The notes below the pieces were generated by a model. That model had not been told where the DNA came from. It worked only from the letters and a program-made list of their open reading frames with translations, and ran no database searches. Source: Mytilus trossulus (Eukaryota; Mollusca; Bivalvia; Mytilida; Mytilidae). Taken from it: 64,000 nt of DNA. The stretch covers positions 73,753,999 through 73,817,998 of the forward strand of contig NC_086382.1 of assembly GCF_036588685.1 (NCBI RefSeq), written 5' to 3'. Every line of letters starts with the position of its first letter. Position 1 is the stretch's first letter. Of the stretch, positions 46,640 through 57,927 are shown one piece after another. The position numbers and the translations under genes were made by a program.

Positions 46640-47285
46640 AAAGATTAGACGACGTAATGACAAACCACAATCTACCATCTGGTAACAATGTCCTTGGCTA
46701 GTTTGGTCAAAGACACATCGTATGGATCAACTAATTCGTGATGGTGTCCATAAAATTTAGGGAGTGTCAATTTTAATCTGTCCTCCTCATAACTTTGTTG
46801 AAGCAGTTTCTGTGTAAGGAGCACACTCCTGTATATGAAGTCCGTATAGTGTGAGAATAACGTATCAATTGTGATATTTAAACAACATACGAAGGGGCAG
46901 AGGGTATGTTACTGCTGAGAAATTGCAAAATAAATAATTGGGAAGTTCGAATCATCCCGTTTATTATAGATTTTTGTGTGAAGTCGTCCATCTGCGTCAA
47001 TATTGAGGAAAAAATCAAGGTATGAAGCAGTCCTTCTAGTACCAGTGGTATCCTTAATTCCAAGTTCGCTGGGATATATGAGATGTAAGTATTGGTTGAA
47101 ATATGGGTTATTTAAAGTAAAATTAAAGAATTCACAAGGTGCTTTTTCTTTGTCTTTTAGAAGGTTCTGAATGAATTCTGCTTTATACAAGTACAAAAAC
47201 AAATCGGCCAGCACAATTAGTACCCATTGGAATACCGAATATCTGTTGAAATATTGTTTTTCTAGCCTGTCTCCTCCTTTTTTTC
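46640..47285 (-). pseudogene. Reverse-transcriptase element remnant, truncated both ends
   Basis: Minus strand: FQQIFGIPMGTNC, then after a small deletion LADLFLYLYKAEF, LIYPSELGIKDTTGT, ASYLDFFLNIDADG, LHTKIYNKRDDSNF, and further on KLTLPKFYGHHHELVDPYD. The YIDD active-site segment is lost (SFNSTFRYIDDVLS of the 7.4-kb copy corresponds to FFNFTLNNPYF), so the catalytic residues are deleted. Frame breaks also occur near 46900. Confidence 0.8.
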
Positions 47286-47399
47286 TCCAAAATTCCCATT
47301 TTGTTGTTTTCTATTAATTTCAATAATGTTAGCATATATTATGAACATTCATTACTATAAATAAAGTGTACTAGTATTTGATTTTAACTATCAATTCTC

Positions 47400-47484
47400 A
47401 GTTTACTAATTGGTCCACGGCGGTCATAAATTATATAGACCCTCTCTATTGAATAAACTGTGTGACCACCGTGGATAGTAAGTT
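47400..47484. repeat. Palindromic unit, reversed copy of 27229-27321
   Basis: AGTTTACTAATTGGTCCACG at the left and CCGTGGATAGTAAGTT at the right. The interior GACCCTCTCTATTGAATAAA is the reverse of the Helitron-borne unit. Confidence 0.7.
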
Positions 47485-48667
47485 TCATACGAGTAGGAGG
47501 ATGCATAAACATCTACAACATCGGACTTGTTATAAGGTTTAAAAAACGTATGCATAAAAAAACTTAGTTTTGTACGTGCATCTGTTGATTTATCGATACC
47601 AGAGTCACTTTAGATTTAATAGCAAGTTTTCAATGCTTTATCTGGCACTAACGAAGCATGTTTGGTTCACTTTTCTATTGCAACATCAATTAGTTCAGAT
47701 TATAATTTTTATACTCCCAAAGTGATCAAACTTTTTGACTTTGTTTTTGACTTTTAGTTTATTGGGTAGTAACTATTTATAACTCGCTTTTTATCAGTTT
47801 TATCCAGGTTAATATAACATGTATAGAACAATGAGATACTAAATGATTATACAATGCGACAACTTTATACTATTTGATAAACATCAAATGACAAAATTGA
47901 ATGTATATACACGTGCACACTCAACCGACTATGAACTTGTTTACTATATCTATCAATTCAAGATAATCAGAGCTGGTTCAATTGTATGTAAAACTAAAGG
48001 GAAAGTTAACAGAAAGTTTGTTTGTTTTAGTCATATGATATATTTGTAAATTATTGTCATATGACAACACACAAATGAGGACTTAGAACTGAAGGTAAAT
48101 GGTCAAACATATATACGCAGTGAGTTAAAAGTCGGAGAAGATGTAATTTGATTACACAATACAGAAAATTATCGAAACACAGACGAGTGATGCTCTTTCT
48201 GAGAAACATAATATGAAATTCTAATACTGAGGTAAAATATTTAATACAAGTAATGCATATATTTACATTATCTCAGTGTAACTGGCTTCGTAATGGACTG
48301 CATTAACGTTTTCTGTATTCGTGGTGAAATGAATTTAAAAGTTCATCCCCTTTGATTTCATAAGTAAAAAATCTGTCCTAGCTTGAGTAGGGTTTTATCG
48401 TCTGGTTATTTTTCACCAATTTAGTCTGCATACACATTTCTGAATAACCCCTCTGTACAACAGGTCTTTGAAACAGTTTCATACAGCAGTAGAAATACCT
48501 TTAATCTTTGATTGACAATTCTGCCCATTTATATATGCTGCTTGTTCTTCCCTATTACATTTTTGTTAAACTATATTAGATACTTTTTCTCTACAGGCAT
48601 TATAGTGTGAAATAGTTGTTTTAAGTTTCAATGTAAATAAACTCATCGTAGATTAAATTTTGTATTT

Positions 48668-48815
48668 TCGCCAGACGCGCGTTTTGTCTACAAAATATTC
48701 ATTATTGACACTCGAATCCCAAAAAGCCAATAAGGCCAAATAAAGTAAAAAGTTGAAGAGCATTGAGAATCAAAATTCCAAATTGATTTGACATATACAG
48801 CTAAGTTAATCTTCC
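48668..48815 (-). repeat. GACGCGCGTTTTGTC-type dispersed repeat
   Basis: GCCAGACGCGCGTTTTGTCT, then GTTGAAGAGCATTGAGAATC and CCAAATTGATTTGACATATA. Same family as the 12.6-kb copy. Confidence 0.7.
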
Positions 48816-48861
48816 CCTGAGGAAGTAAAACCTTGGTATTTTTAAAGTTTTAACGTTATCA

Positions 48862-49353
48862 CAGTGTGGGAACGGAACTGTACGGTCTTCTAATAATTTA
48901 GTCATTCGGGAGACTGTCAAGCGGTGCTCTGACATTTACAAAATAACATGTTGCTTGATGGAAACTTTGACGAACTCTTATGTTACTATATAACGTTTCT
49001 GCTTCAAAATTTGATAGCTAAAACATTCTTAATGTAAATATGAACCAATAAAATAATAAGAAAGATATATGCATCAAAACGTTTTCCTTAGAATAGTGGA
49101 GCTCCGTGTAGAACGAACAAAATTGTGACACAAAAGCGATCAAAAATGTCAAATAAACATCGAAAAATCAATGTTTGCTACCTGAATTTTCACATGTAAC
49201 TTTTTTGATATATAGTCTTTTCTGTCTGAAAGTTTCAAAGCCATTATTCCAGTAGAAATCCAAATATATTCATTTTTTCCATGTCGGATATTTTTATTGA
49301 CTGTACAATCGCTCGCAAGTTTACTGTTATATCACTAGGAGCCTTCTTGTACA
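48862..49353 (+). repeat. Long inverted repeat, left arm
   Basis: From GTGTGGGAACGGAACTGTAC to AAGTTTACTGTTATATCACT. The reverse complement of 52103-52602 follows it closely over about 490 bases. No open frame of note. Confidence 0.88.
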
Positions 49354-49474
49354 ATCGCTTGGAGCTATTCTTTTCATTGTTTGGCCAATTAGGCTACTCC
49401 GAAAGGAGGGTAACATACTTTATCTTGTCATGACTTCACGGTCCAGCTAGCAAGCAAGCTAGTCTAAGATAATA

Positions 49475-49703
49475 GGGGGAGGGGGCTATGGATTTTTTCT
49501 GGACAAACTTTATTTCTTCGCCTGCGTCGAAAAACAATCTATTTTTTCCGCGACGAGTCGAAAACAATTTCTTCTTTCAATTTTAGTATAACATATGGTG
49601 GCAGCTGAGGGTGAAACACAGAAACAAAAACAAATTATTTTTTTCTCCCAAAACTGGAAACAAACTTTTTTTCCAAAAAAAAAACATAGCCCCCCCCCCC
49701 CAC
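49475..49703. mobile_element. Inverted-repeat element with G/C-run ends
   Basis: GGGGGCTATG (49481-49490) and CATAGCCCCC (49685-49694) are perfect inverses, extended by G- and C-runs. The interior is A/T-rich with no transposase. It looks like a short non-autonomous DNA element. Confidence 0.55.
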
Positions 49704-49827
49704 CAAGAAAATTAAATGGTTGATGCGTTTCTGAAATCCAAATACCACATATGTCTGGCATGATTTTTCTCTCCTTTTTCTGTTACATTTAAATAACAGT
49801 TAGTTATTTGGTATTGTTATCATTTTT

Positions 49828-50490
49828 GTCGAGCCTTCGACTTTACTCGAAAAAGCGAGACATAGCGATCCTACATTCCGTCGTCGTCGGTGTCGTCGGT
49901 GGCGTCCTAAAATATTCACTCTGTGGTTACAGTTTTTGAAATTTTAATAACTTTCTTAAACTGTACTGGATTTCTTCCAAACTTGGACAGAAGCTTGTTT
50001 ATGATCATTAGATAGTATCATGAAGTAAATTTTGTAAAAATAAAATTCTATATTTTCCGTAAGTTACTTATGGATAGACTTAGTTTTTCTGCCGGGAAAC
50101 ATTACATTCACTCTGTGGTTAAAGTTTTTCAAATTTTAATAAATTTCTTATACTATTTTTGATTTGTACCAAACTTAGACAGAAGCTTGTTTATGATCAA
50201 GAAGTATCTAGAAGAACATTTTGTTAAAACTTTGTACCTGTGTATCTATATTTTACTTATAAATGGACTTAGTTTTTCTTCCAGTTAACATTAAATACAA
50301 TCTGGAGTTAAAGTTTTTTTAACATTTATTAGATTCATAAACTATCCAGGACGGAAGCTTCTTATTTACAATCAAAAGATAGAATCAAGAGGAATATTTT
50401 CATTGATTTGTTTCCTCTTTTTTTGTTGAGCCTGCAATTAACAGCCAAAGTAGGCGAGACACTGGGTTCCGCGAAACCCTTACAAATTTT
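49828..50490 (+). repeat. Dispersed repeat containing three degenerate ~190-bp tandem units
   Basis: Opens GTCGAGCCTTCGACTTTACT and closes GCGAGACACTGGGTTCCGCG. Inside, ATTCACTCTGTGGTTA occurs at 49915 and 50107, a weaker third unit starts near 50293, and ACAGAAGCTTGTTTATGATC recurs in the first two. There is also a GTC-rich microsatellite-like stretch at 49880-49910. Confidence 0.7.
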
Positions 50491-50564
50491 TTTAAACCTT
50501 AATTACACACTCAAAAGTGTTAATGATGTTTGACGCTCAGTTTTATTTGAATGGATGCGGCCTG

Positions 50565-50705
50565 CATTAGCGGATCCGGTATTCGGGTAGAGGGCGTTTT
50601 GGTGGTTGAAACCCCATTTTTTTCCGATTTTTTTTATATTGTGGACGTTTCATGGTGTTCCGTGGTTTGGGTCCCCTTTTTGCAGAAAGGCGGGATCCGC
50701 ACTTG
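50565..50705. mobile_element. 141-bp inverted-repeat element, relative of 34110-34257
   Basis: CATTAGCGGATCC at the left, GGATCCGCACTTG at the right (10 of 13 inverted matches). GCCTG/GTCTG at the two sides may be the degraded 5-bp target duplication. Confidence 0.65.
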
Positions 50706-50719
50706 GTCTGATATCGTCA

Positions 50720-51650
50720 ATGATAGCATGATGATCCGATCATTCATCTGATTTTTTATAGTTTGGTCTTATGCTATGCTAGGTTTGGAGATAAATGAGC
50801 GCACACAGACATTTTTAACCCTGCCAAATTCTTTATGTACCTGTTTCAAGTCAAGAGTCGTTGGTTCATGTCTGTCATATAAGTTTTTGGTAAATTGGTT
50901 TATTATGAATTAGGCCGTCAGTTAAATTCGAAATGTATTGATTCTTATGTTTCATGTCGGGACCTTTTATAGCCGACTATAATTGCTTAAATCCATTTAT
51001 TTTTTTTAACTTTGACAATCATATCACATCTCCCTATTTCAATATTGAAGATATAAATGTGGTTTGATAAACCAACAGTTTCGTTTATTTGTTGGATGCT
51101 ATAATTGGGAATATTGAAAAGTTCCTTAATCGTGACATTGATATAAAAAAATCATGTTGAAGGATTTTGTGTTTACTCTGTCTTTCAGATATCAAATCCT
51201 CTCTCATCCTTGATAAAATTTGATTTTACTGGCGCTTTTTCTACCAGTAGCTATAACTTGTAATAAACAGAAATCTCATTTGAAATTATACCACATCTTC
51301 GTATTTTTATATCATGTTTATTGACATATACGTGTCTTTTATAGGATCAGTGGTTAGCTACCACCTTTCTACCTTCGAATTCCTTGTTACAATATCCCAA
51401 TCCTGTGATGAAAAATTCTTTGTTGTATTGTTCAAACATGTATTTATCATTTTTTTTTTAAATTGCTGGTAAATAGTATATCAAGTAAAATTCAAAATAT
51501 GATAATTACCCTTCCAGAGAATCTAGTCACCTTTTCGGAATACATAAATATTTATTTTGTACGAGGATTATTTTCATTTTTATTTTAAATTAGATTCTTA
51601 ACATATTTTGTACTGTCCTTTTATTTTTGTCTTGTATACTTATTCAGTGG
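50720..51650. other. AT-rich intergenic DNA, no gene seen
   Basis: A faint reverse copy of the AAGATGTGGTATGA family runs about 50890-51035. No coding signal otherwise. Confidence 0.4.
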
Positions 51651-51654
51651 TTGT

Positions 51655-51892
51655 TTTTTTATGTGTTACATATTTGTTTTTCGTTCATTTTTTGTACATA
51701 AATAAGCCGTTAGTTTTCTAGTTTTAAATTGTTATTTCGGGACATTTTATAGCTGACTATGCGGTATGGGATTTGATCATTGTTAACGACCGTACGGTGA
51801 CCTATAGTTGGTAATTTCTGTGTCATTTTGGTCTCTTGTAGAGCGTTGTCTCTTTGGCAATCATACCACACCTTCTTTTTTATATCTATTGT
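51655..51892 (-). repeat. Dispersed repeat, AAGGTGTGGTATGAT family (reverse)
   Basis: Plus strand ends GCGTTGTCTCTTTGGCAATC then ATACCACACCTTC. Upstream are ATAGCTGACTATGCGGTATG and CGTACGGTGACCTATAGTTG. A shorter relative lies at 53250-53400. Confidence 0.75.
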
Positions 51893-52102
51893 ACACACTT
51901 TTTTTGTCTCTGATATAGTCACCTTTAAAGGGTTCCTTAATAGAATCTTAATTGTCAAAATAACTGGTTATATGCTTATTTTCACTTCAAATACCATATA
52001 TGAATATAATAGGACAGCAAGACACAACCAATGCAATGCATATGCAATAATTTAATAAATTTGGCCAAGCAATTTTAAGGGAAAGCTCCAGGTGAGTGTA
52101 AA

Positions 52103-52602
52103 GTAAGGCTCCGACTGATTACAGTAAACTTGCGAGCGATTGTACAGTCAATAAAAATATCCGACATGGAGAAAATAAATATATTTGGATTTCTACTGGG
52201 ACAATGGCTTTGAAACTTTCAGACAGAAAAGACTATATATCTGAAAAGGTACATTTGAAAATTCAGGTAGCAAACATTGATTTTTCGATGTTTATTTGAC
52301 ATTTTTGGTTGCTGTTGTGTGACAATTTTGATCGTTCTAAACGGAGCTCCACCATTCTAAGGAAAACGTTTTGATACATATATCTTTCTTATTATTTTAT
52401 TGGTTCATATTTACATAAAGAATGTTTTAGCTATCAAATTTTGAAGCAGAAACGTGATATAGTAACATAAGAGTTCGTCAAAGTTTCCATCAAGCAACTT
52501 GTTATTTTGCAAATGTCGGAGCATCGCTTGACAGTCTCCCGAATGACCAAATTATTAGAAACCGTACAGTTCCGTTCCCACACGGTGGTTGTGTAAACAG
52601 TT
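52103..52602 (-). repeat. Long inverted repeat, right arm
   Basis: Mirror of 48862-49353: AGTAAACTTGCGAGCGATTG at its left and CGTACAGTTCCGTTCCCACA at its right. The arms are separated by about 2.75 kb of repeats. Confidence 0.88.
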
Positions 52603-52791
52603 GATTTATAAATATGACCATATCAATTATAATTCATGTCAGCACAAAAGTAGATTTGTTTTATTAGAAATCAACTTTAAACTTGAAGCTACTGTTAAGC
52701 TGATATACAGGAACGTTCCGTAATTTTCATAAACTCAAAGGAAAGTATATTTTGAAACAAGAAATGATGATGGTTCGAAATTCAGTTAATT

Positions 52792-53016
52792 TTACTTTTC
52801 ATTACCACTCGCCACAGCGTCTAAGTTTATATGAAGTCCATGTGCCTCCGTCCTGTCTTCCTGTCGGACTGTCAGGTTTTTGTGTAGTAGAAGTAGAACA
52901 AAAATACAAAACCGCTCTATAGCTTTAATATGAAATCTAAGTGTCACTAAAGACTGGCTTATTTCGATTGTCATCAGTTTCACTTCTATCTGTCCAGAGC
53001 TTTGGCACTTTTTTGT
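52792..53016 (-). other. Possible terminal exon, no recognised domain
   Basis: Minus strand: acceptor TTGAATTTTTCAG, then an open stretch to a stop at 52792 (reads QIEVKLMTIEISQSLVTLRF at its start). About 74 codons, no family recognised. No upstream partner exon was found. Confidence 0.25.
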
Positions 53017-54052
53017 CTGAAAAATTCAAAACGTGTTAATTTCAAGATTTTAAGCACTGTATCACTCTTATAAATGCATTAAGATTTTGATGAAAAATTA
53101 TGGCCTAATAAATACAGAATTGAAGGTTAAAATCCACCCCATTCTGTGTATGCCTGTCCCAAGACAGGAGCCTGCAATTTCAGGGTTATCGTATGTTGTT
53201 TTTCGTTCTTTATTATGTTAATAAAGAAGAACGTAAGTTTTTCTTGTTTCAATTGATTTACATTTGTATATTCGGGGACTTTTAAAGCTGACTATCAGGA
53301 TGGGATTGCTAAATTTTTACGGTCGTAGTTGTTAATTTCTGTGTCATTTAGTCTCTTGCGAATCGCTGTTTCATTCTCAATCGTACCATATATGTTTTTA
53401 TATAGGATAAGATTGCTGTTCGTCTCTTTCACATAAACCGAGTGCTGATACTTGATTGTTTCAAAAATTCACTTTTGTTTTGGTTTCAAGATAGTAAACG
53501 GAGAACTGATATTTTTTTTTCATTAATTACACAATGGAATTCTGTTGGATTTTTATTTGAATTTATTGAAATTTAAATGAAATATCTTGGATCAATTACC
53601 GCATAATAAGATTGATTTTCGTCGTTTTCGCTATAACCATTCCATGATTATGAGTCTTGGTTTAAATTAATTATTGCATTTTGTTGGTATTTTGATGATA
53701 ATTCTTTTAAAGTATAGTTCAATACGTATTGAAAATGTTTTATCCAAAAAATTGTCTTCTCCAAATGTTTTAACAAAAAAGCAGTTTTATTTACGTCATT
53801 TAGAACTGTTCTATCTATTTACAAACCTGCCAGTTTTTACTTTTCGCTCAATGACTTTATATTCTGACACAATAAAATTATAAGCAGCTTTTCTTAAATG
53901 CATATAAACTAGACACTCTAAAGATCTTGTGTCGCTTACCTTGTTCGCTCTCCAACACTGTAGACAAAAATAGATTTCTTGACACAAGTCTGTTTTGTTG
54001 GTCTTGTATTGCAGATCGTTTTGTCTGCTAAGTTTCTCTCTTTCTTCTTTAG

Positions 54053-54200
54053 ATTTTCCTCAAAACACAAAAATGTGGGGACAGAATTGAACAAACCGCT
54101 GTCAGATTCGTCAACATTTCATAGTGCAGATGGATCTAAATACGATGAACATTCTACCCCATGTCAGATTACTTTTAATGCTTTAGTTTCATATATATAA
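54053..54200 (+). other. Possible exon upstream of the LRAT-domain gene
   Basis: An excellent pyrimidine tract and acceptor (TTTCTCTCTTTCTTCTTTAG) is followed by FSSKHKNVGTELNKPLSDSS then TFHSADGSKYDEHSTPCQIT, open to a stop at 54198-54200. The composition is convincingly coding. It has no obvious donor, so it would be a terminal exon or part of an untranslated leader. Confidence 0.35.
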
Positions 54201-54569
54201 CCCAAATCTGCACGTTATCCCTATGTTATATTTTTCACAATGTCGGCCATGTTGATTAGTAGGGGTTTCTTAAAGTACATACACTAATAATGATTGTTGC
54301 AATGTTTGGTAAACTTTGTCTCTACAGTTTCAGAGGAAAAAAGTTCGGAAAATATTACAAGGAGTCAATTAACAAATTTGGTTGTGTTGATTTATTTGTA
54401 GGTCTTACTTTTCTGAAAATCATTCCTGTTTACAATTTGTCTCCATCTATAAAAATAATCAGGATAATTGGCCCTGTGGACAAAATGAGCTAAAACTAGT
54501 TTGATAAATGAAATGATGTGTTGATTTGAATTTCAGGTCATTGTGCCCGACGATTGAGTTACAAAAACA

Positions 54570-57210
54570 ATGGACATTCTGCTTCATATGCCAGACAGTT
54601 TTGAGATAGAATATGATAGTGAAGACAATGGAGACGTACAGGAAGACGCAACTCATGACTTGGAATCATTGAATACCAGGTTTAGACCGGAGTTAGAAGA
54701 GACTATTAACCAGAATGCCTCCAGTACAAACAAGGCTTTTGCAGATTTTAATCAAACTTCGATATTGATAGATGATACCCTTGATGATTCTGAAGAGAGC
54801 CCTCTATTAGAGAGTCTAAACACATTAAGTCAACAGTCCCCTACTTATAGTACATCAACATTTGCCAGCTGCTTTAGGTGCTCAGAATCTGTAAAGGTAA
54901 ATTCGGGACATATCATTGAACCAGGAATGCATTTGAAGTTTGGAAAATATTTTCCGATGAAAGGAATTGATTCTATTTTTAGTCGCACTTTCAGCGCTTT
55001 TGGATTAAAACAGAGATACGTCTATTATCATCACGCAATTGTGCTTGAAGTCCACGAAACAAGCGACATGGAAGCCCGTGTAACTCTTCTAGAACTTACA
55101 AAAAATGATCAAAACAGATTTGAAGTCATAAAAAAGGAAAGAACTATCGATGTGCGTAAAAAGAAAACATTTCACGTCAAGTATAACCAATGTCGTTTTA
55201 CGCCTGAGCAAATTATAGAACGTGCAAATAAATGTGTCGGACAGAGCGGTTATGACCCTTTGAATTTCAATTGTGAACACGTTGCTGTGTGGTGTGTTTC
55301 TGGTCATTCTGAAAGCTTTATGTCCTCGGATGGTACCGATTATTGGCTAAGACACAAAATTTCATGGGTTATGTCAATTTTTGGAAAATTAATTCAGATC
55401 CTTGGCAAAGTAGGCGGAAAGCATATTGTAAAATTTTGTAGATTCGTGCTTGCAAGTGTAATTTTCTCATCATTATTTTTCTTCATTGAATTCATCTTTT
55501 CGTGTTTACGATTAACAAAGTTACGAAAACAAGTGAAGGATGGATTGATTTGCAAGACATGCTTTAATGAGAAGAAAGTTTTTTTGGTTTCTCAAATAAT
55601 GATGTCGGCCGGGGCTTTAGTTACTTTACTTATAATCCATCATTCGTCCTCTATTTTGTTTCCGATAGTGGGTATAGTTTGCACAGTTCTTGGGGTTGTG
55701 TTTTTACCGCACTTGATTGTACTTCTACACAAAAAAATCTGTTCAGTTGTAAACCCCTTGTATCAAATTCCCACATCTGTAATTCGACGTTGTACAGACG
55801 TTGATAAAGGTAACATTTTAATCATTCCAAATGATCATAGTATCATAGTCAAAGACATTCGAATTATTCCTAGAGAACTCCCTTGTCATGTGTTGCATGT
55901 AGACATTGTACACTTTAGGCAACGTGGTGGCTTTTTCAGTAAGAGATTAGTAACAAAAGAACCATTTATAATAAACTTGAAAGATACTTATTGTCAAGTG
56001 GTGAAATTCCCACAAGACTGCGTACTTGATGACCAAGAGGTTGTGCAAAATGCAGTACAGAAGATTGGAGAGGGTGGTCATAGTCTAATTCATAATAGGT
56101 CAAGTCATATGTCCAGAAAATGCAAGGTATGCATGACTAACGGGTTTTTTACTTCAACTTGTGTAAATCAAGATAAAATAGGAAAAAATGCGTATCGAAC
56201 AAAACAAATAGTATATTGATATGATTTTATATAATACATATGCTGTTTTGTGGAAAATGTAGAAGATGAAAATAATAAAAAAAAAAAAAATAGACATTAT
56301 CACAAAAAAAAATTAATACTAAGGACAAACAAATGTTATAGAACACTGTATAAAACTACGACAAAACATGGCTCTCCCAGATAAGTGTGCACATACTGAT
56401 ATGGGTAATACGATACAAAAAAACGCAGTGCTGTTCGAGTTTAAACCAGTTAGTAAATGATTACAGGGTATATCCTCATCATAACAGAGTTGAGAAGTCA
56501 TAAATATTCGGTAAAGTCTACGTTTGTAACCGTTGAAATGCAAACAATAATTCGAAGTAATAAACAACACAGGCATTGATAATTAAAATAAAAAATTTAG
56601 ACACAATGTTTATTCAGTTCAATCAACATCGTTCTAATCTGTGTAATGTTGAATCAAATAGACATAGCTTAACACATAACATTCGTTGAATAAAGACAAA
56701 ATGATATATTCAATTAAAATTGGCTTAACTACTACTTTAAGAAATCTATGACAAAAGGAAAATTGAACTGTATATTATTTTTTTCTAATAAATATCAAAG
56801 TCTTGAGGCAATTTTTTTATTTAACTACTTTTATTCAGATTAAATCATCCAGGTTATACAACTTTGGAGATCCCACACTGGTGGATGCTAAAACTGACGA
56901 AGATGTGAAAACAGGAGATTTGGTGAATTTTAGGTATCGATATCTTCCTCATCAAGGCATCATTGTTGAGAAACAACAACCAGCCGACATCGTTGAAATT
57001 ACGTATTTCCATGTTAAAGATGGAGAAGTTAAAAGTGAGGTTCGTCAATTCGACCTCGAAACAGAGACCATTTGGGTCTATGATATTGGTCGTCTTCAAA
57101 CAAAAAAACCAGATGAGATTTTAGCTCATGCGAAGAGCCAACTTGGAGAAAGGGTGTATTCGTTCAAACCGTATAAATCTTCCAGATTTGCAAAAGAGTG
57201 TTGCCTTTAA
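54570..57210 (+). CDS. Membrane protein with three LRAT-like repeats, two coding exons
   Basis: Exon 54570-56126 and exon 56839-57210 join in phase (AAG|GTATGC ... TTTTATTCAG|ATT) to give 642 residues. Order: acidic N-terminus, LRAT-type domain 1 (about 115-255) with YYHHAIVLEVH (H155, H162) and FNCEHVAVWC (C235), three hydrophobic segments (about 283-310, 341-363, 364-391), LRAT-like repeat 2 (about 400-519, H423), then LRAT-like repeat 3 (about 525-642, H557). LRAT-fold proteins (NlpC/P60 superfamily) are thiol acyltransferases or phospholipases. Repeats 2 and 3 carry Ser at the Cys position. A leader acceptor (TTTGAATTTCAG, 54536) sits 33 bases before the ATG. Reading through the intron would instead end at 56219. 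Confidence 0.88.
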
Positions 57211-57925
57211 AAGAGGAAAAACACCACGATAATTATTTCAGTGTATATTTGAATACAAAGGTCATTATTTTCACATTTAAATGTCCACAATTTCTTTACT
57301 CATTTTTAAGCTTCTATACGTCTATGTATACCAATACTTATTCTAAGACATATCCATGTGTATGCATACTGGTAATATTCTCAAGTTAACTGGTAATATT
57401 CTCAAGTTAAGACTCTTCGAGATGAAACATAGGAATCATATCTTGGAACCAGTTGGTAAACACAACACAATATCCATGTGTTAGACGGGCCTTTGACTAT
57501 TATGTGGTCGAGTTTTTGTACCTTTAACAAATTCCAAATTTCCTTGCTAAATTTTATTATCTTCTTAGGTACATGTTATAGTGTTGTTTTATTTGTCTTC
57601 GTAAATCATTGTCTTTATTAAGTGTGCATTCACTTTATGAGATGATTTCCCTGGGGCGAATCGGCACCTTTTATATCCCGTCTTTGTATCATTGTTCTGT
57701 GATACATTTTTGTATTTTTGTCTTTCATTTTTGCCAATTTGTTTTGTCTTTATGCTATTTTATTTTTTTCTTTATTGACATATTTTGTTTGTTTTTATAG
57801 TAATTAGAACTATAAAACAGTGTGGTCTGCTAGTTCTCTTTTTGATATTGTTTGTTTTGTTTTCATATGTAAATATTGGCATTTCAAAGAACTGTCATAC
57901 AATTAAGATGATTATCTAGCTTTAA
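57211..57925. other. 3' flank of the LRAT-domain gene, no gene seen
   Basis: Contains a 21-bp tandem doublet ACTGGTAATATTCTCAAGTT at 57368-57410. The T-rich stretch 57640-57800 reads as an open frame but is low-complexity. Confidence 0.45.
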
Positions 57926-57927
57926 TA

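Noticed and set aside
57609-57800. Hydrophobic 63-codon plus-strand frame
   Set aside because: Low-complexity T-rich DNA reading as Phe/Leu/Ile; no start context or splice support.
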